Below are positions 52,901 through 56,775 of a DNA stretch of 64,000 nt, piece by piece. Under the pieces are notes generated by a model that was not told the DNA's origin, made no database searches, and saw only the letters and a list, made by a program, of their open reading frames with translations. The DNA is from Pieris napi (taxonomy: Eukaryota > Arthropoda > Insecta > Lepidoptera > Pieridae): positions 7,090,501 to 7,154,500 of the forward strand of contig NC_062250.1 in assembly GCF_905475465.1 (NCBI RefSeq), read 5' to 3'. The stretch's first letter is position 1; each line of letters opens with the position of its first letter. The translations under genes were made by a program, and so were the position numbers.

Positions 52901-55292
52901 ATTAAATTCTACTATTTACTCATTGAAACAAAACATTAATTTGTAAAATATTTCCTAAATTTAAGTCAATTTGGACGTTGTTTCATCTTTGAATGGTCAC
53001 TGAAATTAGGATTATATTGGAATTAAGTTTTTTGCAACACAGGCTTTAGCACAAGTACCTAGCTTGAATAAATGTAAATATTTTTAGCTTACCCGCTAAA
53101 TTACAAAAAGCTAACTCGTATTAAAGTTAGCTACACTTGCATTATTGGCAAAGTCACTAAGCACAAGTATTATCTAGATTTCACCGCATATAAAGTAAAC
53201 TACATAATGTATTTTTATGTATAATTTACCTATTATTATTAAACATGATCAGTTTTGTAATTTTCTTAAACATGTTTGAAGTATTTTGGTTAAGTAGACG
53301 ACATTGAAAATAGAAATGATGTTATTTTAATTGAATACACTCGATTGTTTTAGTTAAAAATCATGATTATGATTGTTTTAAGATATTTTTTACACAAAAA
53401 CTTCATTGTACTTGTAGATATTTGTAGGTTTTGTTCTCGTACAGTCATGTGTGTAATAAATAATAAATAAATAAAATGGAATAAGTTATAATAAGTAGCT
53501 CATAAGGAGTAAGCAGTACATACAAATTCCAAACAGACAATCGAATTGACTTTATTTTTTTTATTTTAACTTACTGCTTACTTCTGTCTTTCTCTTAAAT
53601 CTTAAGCATATTGTATCTAAATGTAGAACTTAAATAATTGTTTGAATAACACAAAATAACGTTATATTCACAATTTCTTCTCAGTATTGACGGTTCAATG
53701 CAATCTTTGTCTCAAAGGATTACAATGTATTTCAAAGTTGTTAGGTATTTAGAACTTTACACAATATTATTAACAATCGTTGTTGGTGAATTAGTACAAT
53801 ATATTGACGTTGTTGCAATAATTATCAACTCTTTTATTTGTTTAAAAACGACCCTTTCGACTTAATGTTTTCATACTATTTCATAATATTACATTCATAA
53901 TTTTTGCTAAACTTTTCTAGTTTAAATTTTTTATTCTTTTCTTATTTATACTGTGATGACTCAGGATATTAGAACTAGATTGGATACTTTGATGGCGTTA
54001 ATGTCAAAATTCCGATGGGACGAAGCTTGCATTGAGTCATCGCACTATGGAGCCGGGGGTACGCCGAAGAAATACTTGCAGCTATTCAATTTGATATTAC
54101 TTTCACAACAATAGAAGCAAGTATTTCAACGAATTTATAAAATTATTTACTAGTTAAAACGATGGAAAGCATGATGTTTGAGTTCTGTCATCTTCCACGA
54201 GATATTCGTGCAAGATGGTCAGAGATATACGGTTGGCGTACCCTTGGGCTGACGCGGCGGTGTGCGCAGGCGCTGCGGCGTCGGGCCAGGCCGCGCGCCG
54301 CGCCACGCTCGCTGTTCTATTGCTTGTGCTCGCCGCCCCGCACTGACCGGGCGTTGCACACGTGAGTCTATATTTACCACCCCCTTTCGCCGCGCACATC
54401 CTCACCTTACCCCCCATTTGCTTAATAGAATATAACTTCAAGCGCGCATACTAGATAGGCTAAACTTTTTCAATGTACTTTTATTCTGGTCCTTCGAGCC
54501 GGAATAAAGAACAAAATTGTGCATTGTTTGTATAACTCGGTATTAAAAGCCACGGAAAAGCTTAGCTTCGCTTAACTAGATCGCTTTCTAGGCTGCGAAT
54601 GACTTCACTGTTCCTTCTTCTGTCTGTCAGCTTCTTCATAACTGAGCCCAAATAAATGTTGCATGTTCTAAACTGGATTCATATAAAACTTTTTTGCTAA
54701 ATTTAAATAAGCTAAACAATGAAACATTTGCATAACGGTAATAGGTACCTACCCATTGGATTTTTGCTCTGAATTGCATAAATGAATGTCTTAAATTATT
54801 TAATTCAAAGAGAAGCTAAATTCGTTTTCGTATTGATTCTGAATTGCTAGTAGATTTTTCTAGTGAACGATAACAAAGAAATATATATACAATTGAAAAA
54901 TCGCGATCTACTTACATAATTATTGGCAGTCCGTTATGCAATAAAAAAGCAATGTAAAACAACCTACAAACACAGTTCAAATTTGACAAAAGATTAGATA
55001 TTATTCTTTGTCAATGTTGTGATAATTCATTGATAAAAGACCATTGTTGGCAAGTCGGTATTGATATGAGCAAGGGCCAAGAAAGAATATATATACAGGC
55101 GAAGATGCGCATCCGGCGGACAGCGACGGCAGCACAGTATGGTGGGTTGCGGGGTGCGCGGGTGGAGGGTTCGTTACGTTGGGCGTGTGTTGGCGTCGCA
55201 GGCGCAGGGTCCCTAGAGGTCCACCGCCACCACCACGCCCGCCCCCGAGACCCCTTGCTGCGAGGCTGGCAGCCCCCACGGATACAGTGTGA
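4831..55292 (+). CDS. LEV-10-like five-CUB / LDLa transmembrane protein, 15 coding exons
   Basis: The coding join is 4831-4918, 43575-43749, 44351-44377, 44910-45121, 45754-45961, 46333-46541, 47168-47303, 47881-47976, 48280-48491, 49494-49722, 50581-50779, 51182-51386, 51906-52035, 52315-52487 and 55099-55292. Every junction is GT-AG with matching phase, and the total is 2493 nt (830 aa). The domains are a signal peptide (1 to about 29), CUB1 (31-168), CUB2 (181-302), CUB3 (322-455), CUB4 (468-597), CUB5 (606-733), a six-Cys LDLa-like module (737-767), a TM helix (about 780-798), RRRR (799-802), a proline-rich tail and the C-terminus TDTV. CUB hallmarks are visible: paired Cys, FxxFDL-like cores and RYCG/TYCG. 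Nematode LEV-10 has the same five-CUB/LDLa/TM order and clusters acetylcholine receptors; SOL-1 and NETO are related. A synaptic receptor-scaffold role, with the PDZ ligand binding a MAGUK-type protein, is inferred. Another CUB auxiliary subunit is the main alternative. Confidence 0.87.
5572..5826 (+). repeat. tRNA-derived SINE, family B
   Basis: The head is tRNA-like: TGGTCTAGTGGTTAGTA (box A) and GGGTTCGATCCCCGCC (box B). A body follows (GTTGTGCTTAGGTCTTGGGTG), with short TATCTATC repeats and an A-rich tail at 5813-5823. A second copy lies inverted at 7992-8238. The family name is not recalled. Confidence 0.85.
7992..8238 (-). repeat. tRNA-derived SINE, family B (inverted copy)
   Basis: It begins with a T-run (the tail on the opposite strand) and is the reverse complement of the 5572 element through CCCATGGATTCGCAGTCAGG and ACTAACCACTAGACCA. 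Both ends are preserved. Confidence 0.85.
9255..9345 (+). promoter_or_regulatory. GC-rich island with an initiator-like TCAGT
   Basis: Within very AT-rich intron, this roughly 90-bp patch is rich in C and G (GCCTCCGCCCGCCC to CTGCGCG). It contains TTCAGTG at about 9288, which fits the arthropod initiator TCAGT. No long coding frame crosses it. It may be an alternative promoter or a noncoding first exon within intron 1; it could also be unrelated. Confidence 0.25.
9884..10148 (-). repeat. tRNA-derived SINE, family A
   Basis: Read on the minus strand it carries the family A blocks in order: TTGGCCTAGTGGCTTCAGCGTG, a box-B-like segment, ACTTTCTTTCTATGTGCGC, AACATCGTGAGGAAACCGAC, GTCGACGGCGTG, GATCATGAAACAGATTCAG and TGTAGCGTCACTG. 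It is full length and closely matches the 43912 copy. Confidence 0.88.
11760..12015 (+). repeat. tRNA-derived SINE, family A
   Basis: The blocks GTAGGCCTAGTAGTTTCGTGCG, TCGATTCCCGGCTGTGCACC and AACATCGTGAGGAAACCGGC are followed by AATGATCACGG and a diverged 3' part. The short ORFs over it are artefacts of the repeat. Confidence 0.8.
13086..13292 (-). other. 68-codon open frame of protein-like composition, unidentified
   Basis: Unlike nearby chance frames this one is balanced in charged residues, with segments such as KRLKPIEMSKDKTR and ICEKNLAFIRYEILENI. It begins MDVQFKRRFYV and ends NSFYV. I recognise no family. It has no splice context or promoter. It may be a captured fragment of a mobile element or other foreign coding sequence, or chance. 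Confidence 0.2.
15932..16165 (+). repeat. tRNA-derived SINE, family A
   Basis: It starts GTTGGCCTAGTGGTTTCAGC with box B TCGATCCCCGGCTGTGCACC, then the ACATCGTGAGGAAACCGACA and GTCGACGGCGTG blocks. An internal deletion removes the part holding ATGATCATGAAACAGATTC. It ends in an ATT-rich tail. Confidence 0.87.
19860..20071 (+). CDS. Exon-like ORF: Cys-rich segment plus hydrophobic membrane segment, unidentified
   Basis: The frame is open from 19685 to a TAG ending at 20071. Only its 3' half is GC-rich and coding-like: GHYKRTSGYCDEYCGACAAR, then a run of about 22 hydrophobic residues (AVAICCILVLLLVFIILIIVV), then GQNVEAKTGS. There is no in-frame ATG before 19970, so it is either the last exon of a spliced gene or a 33-residue micropeptide starting MLAVAICC at 19970. 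An acceptor at 19859 (TTTTAAAG) would have the same phase as the donor of the CUB gene's signal-peptide exon, which could give a roughly 100-residue secretory/membrane product; its pyrimidine tract is poor. AATAAA lies 75 nt downstream. I recognise no homologue. The frame is seen; the gene model is inferred. Confidence 0.42.
20146..20151 (+). terminator. AATAAA poly(A) signal after the intron-1 ORF
   Basis: A canonical AATAAA lies 75 nt beyond the stop of the ORF ending at 20071. It supports that ORF being a terminal exon, although AATAAA is common by chance in DNA this AT-rich. Confidence 0.35.
21157..21425 (+). repeat. LINE-type 3' tail fragment
   Basis: It contains GAACAGGAGGCAAACGGGCA, GAGACTCATCTGATGTTGAG, CCATGGACATTCTCAATGCC and GCTGGTTCCACATAGTGGTGG, a tail pattern that recurs widely in lepidopteran genomes. 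Shorter relatives lie at 39268 (same strand) and 42838 (opposite strand). Confidence 0.7.
23442..23558. mobile_element. 117-bp foldback MITE
   Basis: Two arms of about 47 bp are almost perfect inverted repeats, starting CAGCCCTGCGATTCTGTAAC. They face each other around a 22-bp centre and include the palindromic core ACACAGCGGTTT/AAACCGCTGTGT. The flanks read CTA-G and G-TAT, consistent with a TA target site if one more base belongs to each end, but this is not certain. No coding capacity. Confidence 0.85.
23808..24035 (+). repeat. Degenerate tRNA-derived SINE, family A
   Basis: It retains AACATTCGCTTGTATGGTGAAGG, AACATCGTGAGGAAACCGGC and ATGATCACGAAACAGATTCAG. The tRNA-like head (GATCAAACCCCGACTGGATT) is worn. 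Confidence 0.75.
28705..28992 (-). repeat. tRNA-derived SINE, family A
   Basis: Full-length inverted copy. It runs from AGTGGCGCTACAGACTTTTA (3' end) through CACGCCGTCGACTTTTTGG to CTGAAGCCACTAGGCCAACA (5' head). Confidence 0.87.
30466..30890 (+). pseudogene. RTE-type LINE relic: C-terminal end of the reverse transcriptase ORF
   Basis: Conceptual translation gives fragments typical of the tail after the reverse transcriptase of RTE-type LINEs: TWTILARKMQRIDAFEMWCW-RRMF, then FGHTMRRGDENLEKLIVVGN, then GKRSRGRSPTRWIDQVKDSS and REALDRNRWK. In-frame stops and a frame change break it, so it is a dead 5'-truncated copy. There is no recognisable 5' half. The family call rests on motif resemblance. 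Confidence 0.75.
31217..31548 (+). mobile_element. Short non-autonomous Helitron
   Basis: It begins TCTAATATATAAAATTCTCG and ends CAGCTAG followed by T. It is about 75% like the 41598 element over its length, including CTCCGAAACGGCTCGACC and CACCCCTCTACGATCAACCC. The 3' hairpin seen in the 41598 copy is worn here. Confidence 0.75.
35148..36384 (-). mobile_element. Dead mariner transposon with 28-bp terminal repeats
   Basis: The ends are inverted repeats built on GAGGGGTGATCCAAAAGTAA, continuing TGATAATC. TA dinucleotides flank both sides (35146-35147 and 36385-36386), the mariner target site. At 1237 bp it is near full length for the family. The transposase lies on the minus strand and is broken, as described in its own entry. 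Confidence 0.95.
35300..36204 (-). pseudogene. Mariner transposase pseudogene
   Basis: The ATG is at 36204 (MEKNEIRAVIKYIFLK). Helix-turn-helix-like sequence follows (TIRHVAEITGISYGSVQRIL) at about 35940. The catalytic landmarks DETWIYHFDP, WDAEGII, HQDNAPSH and YSPDLDPSVFYLF follow, but they lie in three different frames (boundaries near 35800 and 35620). A further break lies in the N-terminal part after LK. At the third catalytic position, where mariner has Asp after PDLAPS, this copy reads Val, with one residue missing just before. It cannot encode an active enzyme. The family catalyses cut-and-paste transposition into TA sites. Confidence 0.92.
37484..38343 (-). mobile_element. Internally deleted PIF/Harbinger-type element
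   Basis: Terminal inverted repeats AGCGGCCTTCACACGT, continuing (A/G)CAGTTCG, bound 860 bp. They are flanked by the 3-bp direct repeat AAT (37481-37483 and 38344-38346). On the minus strand 37739-37993 encodes the N-terminal part of a HARBI1-like nuclease, and the frame then runs out with no catalytic DDE part. The missing middle and C-terminus mark it as a non-autonomous deletion derivative. Confidence 0.85.
37739..37993 (-). pseudogene. HARBI1-like transposase fragment
   Basis: The frame starts MYGIKKYRRKFG and contains the family's N-terminal signature: YLRMDGDNFDCLLELIRHRI, then TKQDTVMRK, then PKERLSATLRYLA. Intact Harbinger nucleases are several hundred residues long with a DDE triad; this one ends after about 84 residues inside the deleted element. 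It is bracketed by the terminal repeats at 37484 and 38343. Confidence 0.82.
38445..38608. mobile_element. 164-bp MITE, possibly TTAA-targeting
   Basis: Near-perfect inverted arms of about 40 bp (ATAAAACACTATTTTGACCG, continuing GATTGAAG) surround a centre with CGACGTTTCGCGTGC and GCGTGCGTGGTCACGG. TTAA stands immediately outside both arms (38441-38444 and 38609-38612), suggesting a piggyBac-type target. TTAA is itself palindromic and could be part of the arm. Confidence 0.82.
39268..39395 (+). repeat. LINE-type 3' tail fragment
   Basis: It carries TTTTTTTTATAGAACAGGGC, CAGGAGGCTCACCTGATTTT, GTGATACCGCCATGGACACC and CTCAGTGCCAGAGG. It is the same tail family as 21157, truncated after CTGGCCTTTTAAG. 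Confidence 0.7.
41598..41912 (+). mobile_element. 315-bp non-autonomous Helitron with intact ends
   Basis: It begins TCTAATATATAAAATTCTCG and ends CTAG, inserted exactly between A (41597) and T (41913). A 6-bp stem hairpin GGCAAA/TTTGCC sits just before the 3' end. These are the defining Helitron ends (5' TC, 3' hairpin then CTRR, A-T target). There is no Rep/helicase coding. Confidence 0.88.
42838..43003 (-). repeat. LINE-type 3' tail fragment (inverted)
   Basis: Reverse complement of the 21157/39268 tail, with landmarks AAGAGCGTACCAATTCTT, AAGCCGGCAAAG, AGTGTCCATGGGCG and AGCCTCCTGCCCGTTC. Confidence 0.7.
43575..43749 (+). CDS. CUB gene exon 2: N-terminal two thirds of CUB1
   Basis: Phase 1 in, phase 2 out (175 nt). 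It encodes ECDRTFVSRGGASNGTF, the first CUB Cys pair (C31 and the C of QCLYTF), and the core strand RVLVEFWTFDLRG. The acceptor is TTCTGTTTCAG and the donor CCAGA then GTATGT. Confidence 0.88.
43912..44200 (+). repeat. tRNA-derived SINE, family A (best-preserved copy)
   Basis: It runs from GCAGGCATGGCCTAGTGGCT with box B GGTTCGATCCCCGGC through AACATCGTGAGGAAACCGAC, GTCGACGGCGTGTGTCAGG, TTGCCTATTAGATTTAAAAA and GAGAGGTTGTAGCGACTGAC. It sits in intron 2. The minus-strand ORF over it is a repeat artefact. Confidence 0.9.
44351..44377 (+). CDS. CUB gene exon 3: 27-nt microexon in CUB1
   Basis: TTGCTTACAG precedes it and GTAAGT follows. Phase is 2 in and 2 out, adding GAAFGELP between split Asp and Ala codons. 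Because 27 is a multiple of three, it could be skipped without a frame change. It lies in the loop before the third CUB1 Cys. Confidence 0.78.
44910..45121 (+). CDS. CUB gene exon 4: C-terminal part of CUB1
   Basis: Phase 2 in, phase 1 out (212 nt). It encodes ACMHEYMDIYSEMS, then GGRYCGPIPPRRR with the fourth CUB1 Cys, then the final strands VALAFFTD and YRFINA. The sequence is strikingly GC-rich compared with the flanking introns. Confidence 0.88.
45318..45551 (-). pseudogene. LINE relic: C-terminal end of a reverse transcriptase ORF
   Basis: The frame runs from MCVNHIERDKRWALEITKWT through GKRCIGRQRKRWTDDIVELA to NWMNVAQNKEKWKNMEEAFT. This is the usual C-terminal pattern of non-LTR elements with an RGRPxxRWxDD-like motif. 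It is a 5'-truncated copy in intron 4, opposite in strand to the host gene. Confidence 0.8.
45754..45961 (+). CDS. CUB gene exon 5: first half of CUB2
   Basis: Phase 1 in, phase 2 out (208 nt). It holds the linker EFEVGTPIPNT, the first CUB2 Cys (C181), LLVSPTYPGIYPKDITCNYQ and the core RIRLEFRDFDLFF. The Glu and Asp spacing here resembles calcium-binding CUB domains. The donor CACA-GTGAGT follows. Confidence 0.9.
46333..46541 (+). CDS. CUB gene exon 6: second half of CUB2
   Basis: Phase 2 in, phase 1 out (209 nt). It encodes HCPFDWVRVYDGPDNTS, then IIGTYCGQQ, and ends with RGFKGIFEFSES. It is the most canonical CUB half in the protein, with the acidic residues needed for a calcium site. Confidence 0.9.
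46688..46955 (+). repeat. tRNA-derived SINE, family A
   Basis: Lies in intron 6. GCAGTATTGGCCTAGTGGCT begins it. A deletion removes most of box B, and AACATCGTGAGGAATCTAGC and TTGACGGTGTGTGTCAGGCA follow. Confidence 0.82.
47168..47303 (+). CDS. CUB gene exon 7: start of CUB3
   Basis: Phase 1 in, phase 2 out (136 nt). It encodes the linker DFISKHDAEHIRGSE, the first Cys of CUB3 (C322), and SGFVYHPNYPFPYIQKVVC with the second Cys. The donor TGTAG-GTAAGG follows. Confidence 0.86.
47384..47730 (+). repeat. LINE 3' tail, split by a MITE
   Basis: It begins CAGTGGCGTAACAATAGGGT and includes GCATTGGGCTAGTGTGGGGA. After an interruption at 47512-47674 it resumes TAAGAGAGGAGGCCTATGGC and TTAGTGGGACATATACAACG, a lepidopteran LINE tail I recognise. 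Joined across the gap, one TAA is used once, which gives the target site of the inserted MITE. Confidence 0.78.
47512..47674. mobile_element. 163-bp MITE nested in a LINE tail
   Basis: Arms of about 40 bp (AGGCCGATTTACATTATCTT, continuing AGTGTTTAGGAGAG) are inverted at the two ends. TAA direct repeats flank it at 47509-47511 and 47675-47677. A second copy lies at 58656-58817. The TAA target suits PIF/Harbinger-type MITEs; no coding. Confidence 0.9.
47881..47976 (+). CDS. CUB gene exon 8: middle of CUB3
   Basis: A 96-nt exon between AAATTTTCAG and GTAAGT, phase 2 in and out. It supplies exactly the CUB core that is missing if exons 7 and 9 are joined directly: YFIYGMQDSQNLERVRLEF, then QNFSIPKNISNP. 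Being a multiple of three it could be skipped in frame, but CUB3 would lose its central strands. Confidence 0.85.
48280..48491 (+). CDS. CUB gene exon 9: end of CUB3
   Basis: Phase 2 in, phase 1 out (212 nt). It encodes DTCSDGYLKVYLRGQ with the third Cys, DAELCGDG with the fourth, and the closing strands GPRLVLVFSSGE and GRGFKAKYTFET. Confidence 0.9.
48538..49480 (+). repeat. Tandem duplication of about 190 bp in intron 9, second copy split by a Helitron
   Basis: Copy 1 (about 48538-48728) and copy 2 (48729-48883 plus 49436 to about 49480) share CGGAATACCTAATTATTATT, TTGGTATGGAGAGATGGCT, TGTACATCGTATTTTCTTCC and ATGTAAGTTGTATTT, at roughly 90% identity. Copy 2 is interrupted exactly by the Helitron at 48884-49435, so duplication came first. 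Confidence 0.88.
48884..49435 (+). mobile_element. 552-bp non-autonomous Helitron
   Basis: It begins TCTATATATATAAAAGAAAG and ends GTCAGCTAG, between A (48883) and T (49436). The early part CTCGAGAACGGCTGGACCGA resembles the other two Helitrons only loosely, so it is a different subfamily. The ORF inside (49202-49393, minus) is not protein-like. Confidence 0.82.
49494..49722 (+). CDS. CUB gene exon 10: first half of CUB4
   Basis: Phase 1 in, phase 2 out (229 nt). It encodes the linker EYRVPGTAAPGGL, C468, GEFNSPRYPSNYPSYTNCTY and the core EQVTVVFDHFKVRADAW, with an NCT and an NAT glycosylation sequon. The donor is ATGG-GTAAGT. Confidence 0.9.
49723..50580 (+). other. Intron 10, no gene
   Basis: AT-rich. 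A short scrap near 49970-49995 (AGTGGCGCCATAACTCTAAG) looks like the 3' end of a family A SINE. Nothing else is recognised. Confidence 0.6.
50581..50779 (+). CDS. CUB gene exon 11: second half of CUB4
   Basis: Phase 2 in, phase 0 out (199 nt). It encodes GGATCSEDWVEAWWTGREG, LGRWCGLATPGPLQ and the closing GALGLLIALHTDSE, GFKARYVFE. The acceptor is a long T-run (CTCTTTTTAG). Confidence 0.9.
51182..51386 (+). CDS. CUB gene exon 12: first half of CUB5
   Basis: Phase 0 in, phase 1 out (205 nt). It encodes AKSIFGDCGGNVSGSPWG, then VVSSPRYPLPYEAP, SRVCNWFITAKPGRR and the core LLLNFDHFAVEGHLT. It contains one NVS sequon. Confidence 0.9.
51387..51905 (+). other. Intron 12, no gene
   Basis: AT-rich intron between GTGAGT and TTTCAG. 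Nothing is recognised inside. Confidence 0.7.
51906..52035 (+). CDS. CUB gene exon 13: third quarter of CUB5
   Basis: Phase 1 in, phase 2 out (130 nt). It encodes ERGCPAAVLRLWYESPG, PLELCGEKAPGD and RWQYLSSSNSIRLS. The fourth CUB5 Cys is the one in ELCGE. The donor is GTATGT. Confidence 0.88.
52315..52487 (+). CDS. CUB gene exon 14: end of CUB5 and LDLa-like module
   Basis: Phase 2 in (173 nt). It encodes FIIADKSVGAAGWRAVWTEV, then the Cys-rich EECPEACGGACLPPGALC, then SGLPHCAGQRKSPR. I end it at the donor CGAT-GTTAGT (phase 1), because the leftover T joins GC of the next exon to make the sixth LDLa Cys. Reading on instead gives TGT TAG, a Cys and then a stop at 52490-52492. Rival donors GTCTCC (52477) and GTATGT (52492) are out of phase with exon 15. 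Confidence 0.78.
52488..55098 (+). other. Intron 14, 2.6 kb
   Basis: Mostly AT-rich with nothing recognisable (52500-53940, 54370-55080). Two patches stand out: 53966-54060, which follows a good acceptor and contains an open frame ending near a GTACGC donor, and the GC-rich patch 54183-54362 described separately. Confidence 0.6.
54183..54346 (+). other. Possible alternative terminal exon with a GPI-signal-like tail
   Basis: A GC-rich island in AT-rich intron. In the frame that a phase 1 acceptor (GTTTGAG, ending 54182) would give, it reads RLAYPWADAAVC, then AGAAASGQ (small residues), then a hydrophobic tail ATLAVLLLVLAAPH directly before a stop at 54344-54346. That layout resembles a GPI-attachment signal. 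The acceptor is weak and the other plus frame is also open, so this is a candidate only. Confidence 0.3.
55099..55292 (+). CDS. CUB gene exon 15: transmembrane segment, proline-rich tail, PDZ-ligand C-terminus
   Basis: The acceptor is ATATATACAG (ending 55098). The first two bases GC complete the Cys codon begun in exon 14. It then encodes EDAHPADSDGST, a glycine-rich hydrophobic helix VWWVAGCAGGGFVTLGVCW, the stop-transfer RRRR, VPRGPPPPPRPPPRP, and the end AAPTDTV before TGA. TDTV fits the class I PDZ-binding pattern X-S/T-X-V, and the proline run could bind SH3 or WW domains. The other two frames lack such features. Confidence 0.82.
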
Positions 55293-55453
55293 CCGAATAC
55301 AATACTTTAATTATATTTTTGTTTTATTTTACCTATAGATAGGATGAGGCGAGAAATTATTGTTTCCTAAAGCAGATACCGCAGCTTCAATGCTACTGAG
55401 TCTGCTACTAGGCTAATAATAGAACCAATTTAATGCTCAAATGTGATACCTTA

Positions 55454-56205
55454 TGGCGCGTCTAAACGGGCCATGTTTTGCTGCAATTGATGGCTGCAAC
55501 ACTGTGGCCGGCAACATTGCAAACAATAGCAGCCACACTATGCAATATTGCAGTAATGTCCCGGCCATATAGCCAAACATGTTTTGTATAGCCACATATG
55601 GCCGATGTTGCCCCGATGGGTGGCCGGACGATCGCTAGGCTATCGAATTCAACTGCAATATTGCACAGCCAGTTCTCGTGTTGTTTCAGTCACTCTCTTT
55701 GTTATGGCACAGTGTATCCTTTTCTACGCGACATGACGTTTGCTATGAGTGAAGTGTGCCTGTTGCTATATTCTGTGTTTTGCGATCAGCTGTAGTAATC
55801 TAACGTCAAATAGACGTTAGATTACTACGTAAAAATTACTGGTTTTTACATTCTAGTTTTTGAATAATTTATTATCCAGACTTATTTCTAGACTCAAATT
55901 GTCTACAGATTCACGCCTATTCAAGTAAGGTCGAATCCACAATTTCTTCTTTTTCTGTTTCTTTTTTAAAACAATATAAGCTGCTGCGACAAGTGTGATT
56001 TCGTCAGCCATTGTTACCGGTTTGTGTGGCCCGTTTAGGAGTCTGCATCATGGGCCATACTATTGCAGACATATTGCAACACATTGCCCAGCCATAGATT
56101 GTTCGGCCATCAGCTGCATTAAAATATTTTTCAAATGGCCGGACAATTAGTTGCCAACAGTGCAGCCATCAATTGCAGCAAAACATGGCCCGTTTAGACG
56201 CGCCA
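55454..56205. mobile_element. 752-bp non-autonomous inverted-repeat transposon with TTA target duplication
   Basis: The ends are inverted repeats of about 45 bp (TGGCGCGTCTAAACGGGCCA, continuing TGTTTTGCTGCAATTGATGG). They are flanked by TTA at 55451-55453 and 56206-56208. The subterminal parts are packed with GGCC(A/G) and (A)TTGCA motifs in both orientations, such as GCAATATTGCAG, which may be transposase sites. A perfect 16-bp-stem hairpin (GTAGTAATCTAACGTC, loop AAATA) sits at 55792-55828. No transposase. The TTA site suits PIF/Harbinger. If the CUB gene's poly(A) signal is at 56430, the element lies in its 3' UTR. Confidence 0.88.
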
Positions 56206-56429
56206 TTAAAATAATTATTTTTTATTTTAAGTTAAGTTGTTTCTCTTTCTTTTACCTATCTAAAATTATTTTTAAAGAGCCTGGGAGAGTATTCAGACCA
56301 TAAGTTATGTCAACAATTATAAATAACTTAACCATTATTATTATGACATTTGCATGCCTATTTATGTACGGCTGATTGTGTGGTTTGTTTTTTATAATAA
56401 TTCAATCTGAATCTATCATTTTCATTTCA

Positions 56430-56435
56430 AATAAA
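56430..56435 (+). terminator. Candidate poly(A) signal of the CUB gene
   Basis: First canonical AATAAA after the stop at 55292. A minus-strand AATAAA (56439-56444) lies four bases away. A variant ATTAAA occurs earlier at 56205-56210, at the edge of the transposon. Confidence 0.4.
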
Positions 56436-56769
56436 CGATTTATTATTTATAATACGGCTGTGAAGTATATGCGACGCAGGTGCGTGCGAGCTTTCAATAT
56501 CTCATTTGCGCTTTGTTAGGTTACATCTGTCCCGAACTTACACTTAAAAACGACAAAGATTCGTTCTTATATAGTAATTTGAGGGAATTATAGGTACCTA
56601 CTTCTACTGTAAAACTAAGATCATGGCGTCTATGGCAGGCAATGGTTGTAACTACTTCAAAATTCTAATACATAGCAAATATCTTAGCTCTTAAAAGGTC
56701 ATTTAATTTAATGTACAATGTAAACGTGAAAGGAAACAAAGATTAATAAGGCAAACACAGTTTTGCAAA

Positions 56770-56775
56770 TTTATT
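56770..56775 (-). terminator. Candidate poly(A) signal of Syp
   Basis: TTTATT on the plus strand is the first minus-strand AATAAA after the Syp stop at 57588, giving a 3' UTR of roughly 0.8 kb. The segment 56776-57587 would then be 3' UTR; a GC-rich part around 57220-57275 lies within it. Confidence 0.5.

Noticed and set aside
53966..54060. Extra exon between LDLa and TM exons (frame with RWDEACIESSHYGAGG)
   Set aside because: The acceptor is good, but its open frame does not match the phase of any exon 14 donor unless a weak internal acceptor is used. The direct 14-15 join already gives a complete LDLa.
55001..55279. Minus-strand Gly/Arg-rich frame as an extra Syp RGG exon
   Set aside because: It is antisense to the CUB gene's transmembrane exon and lies beyond the Syp stop and poly(A) signal.
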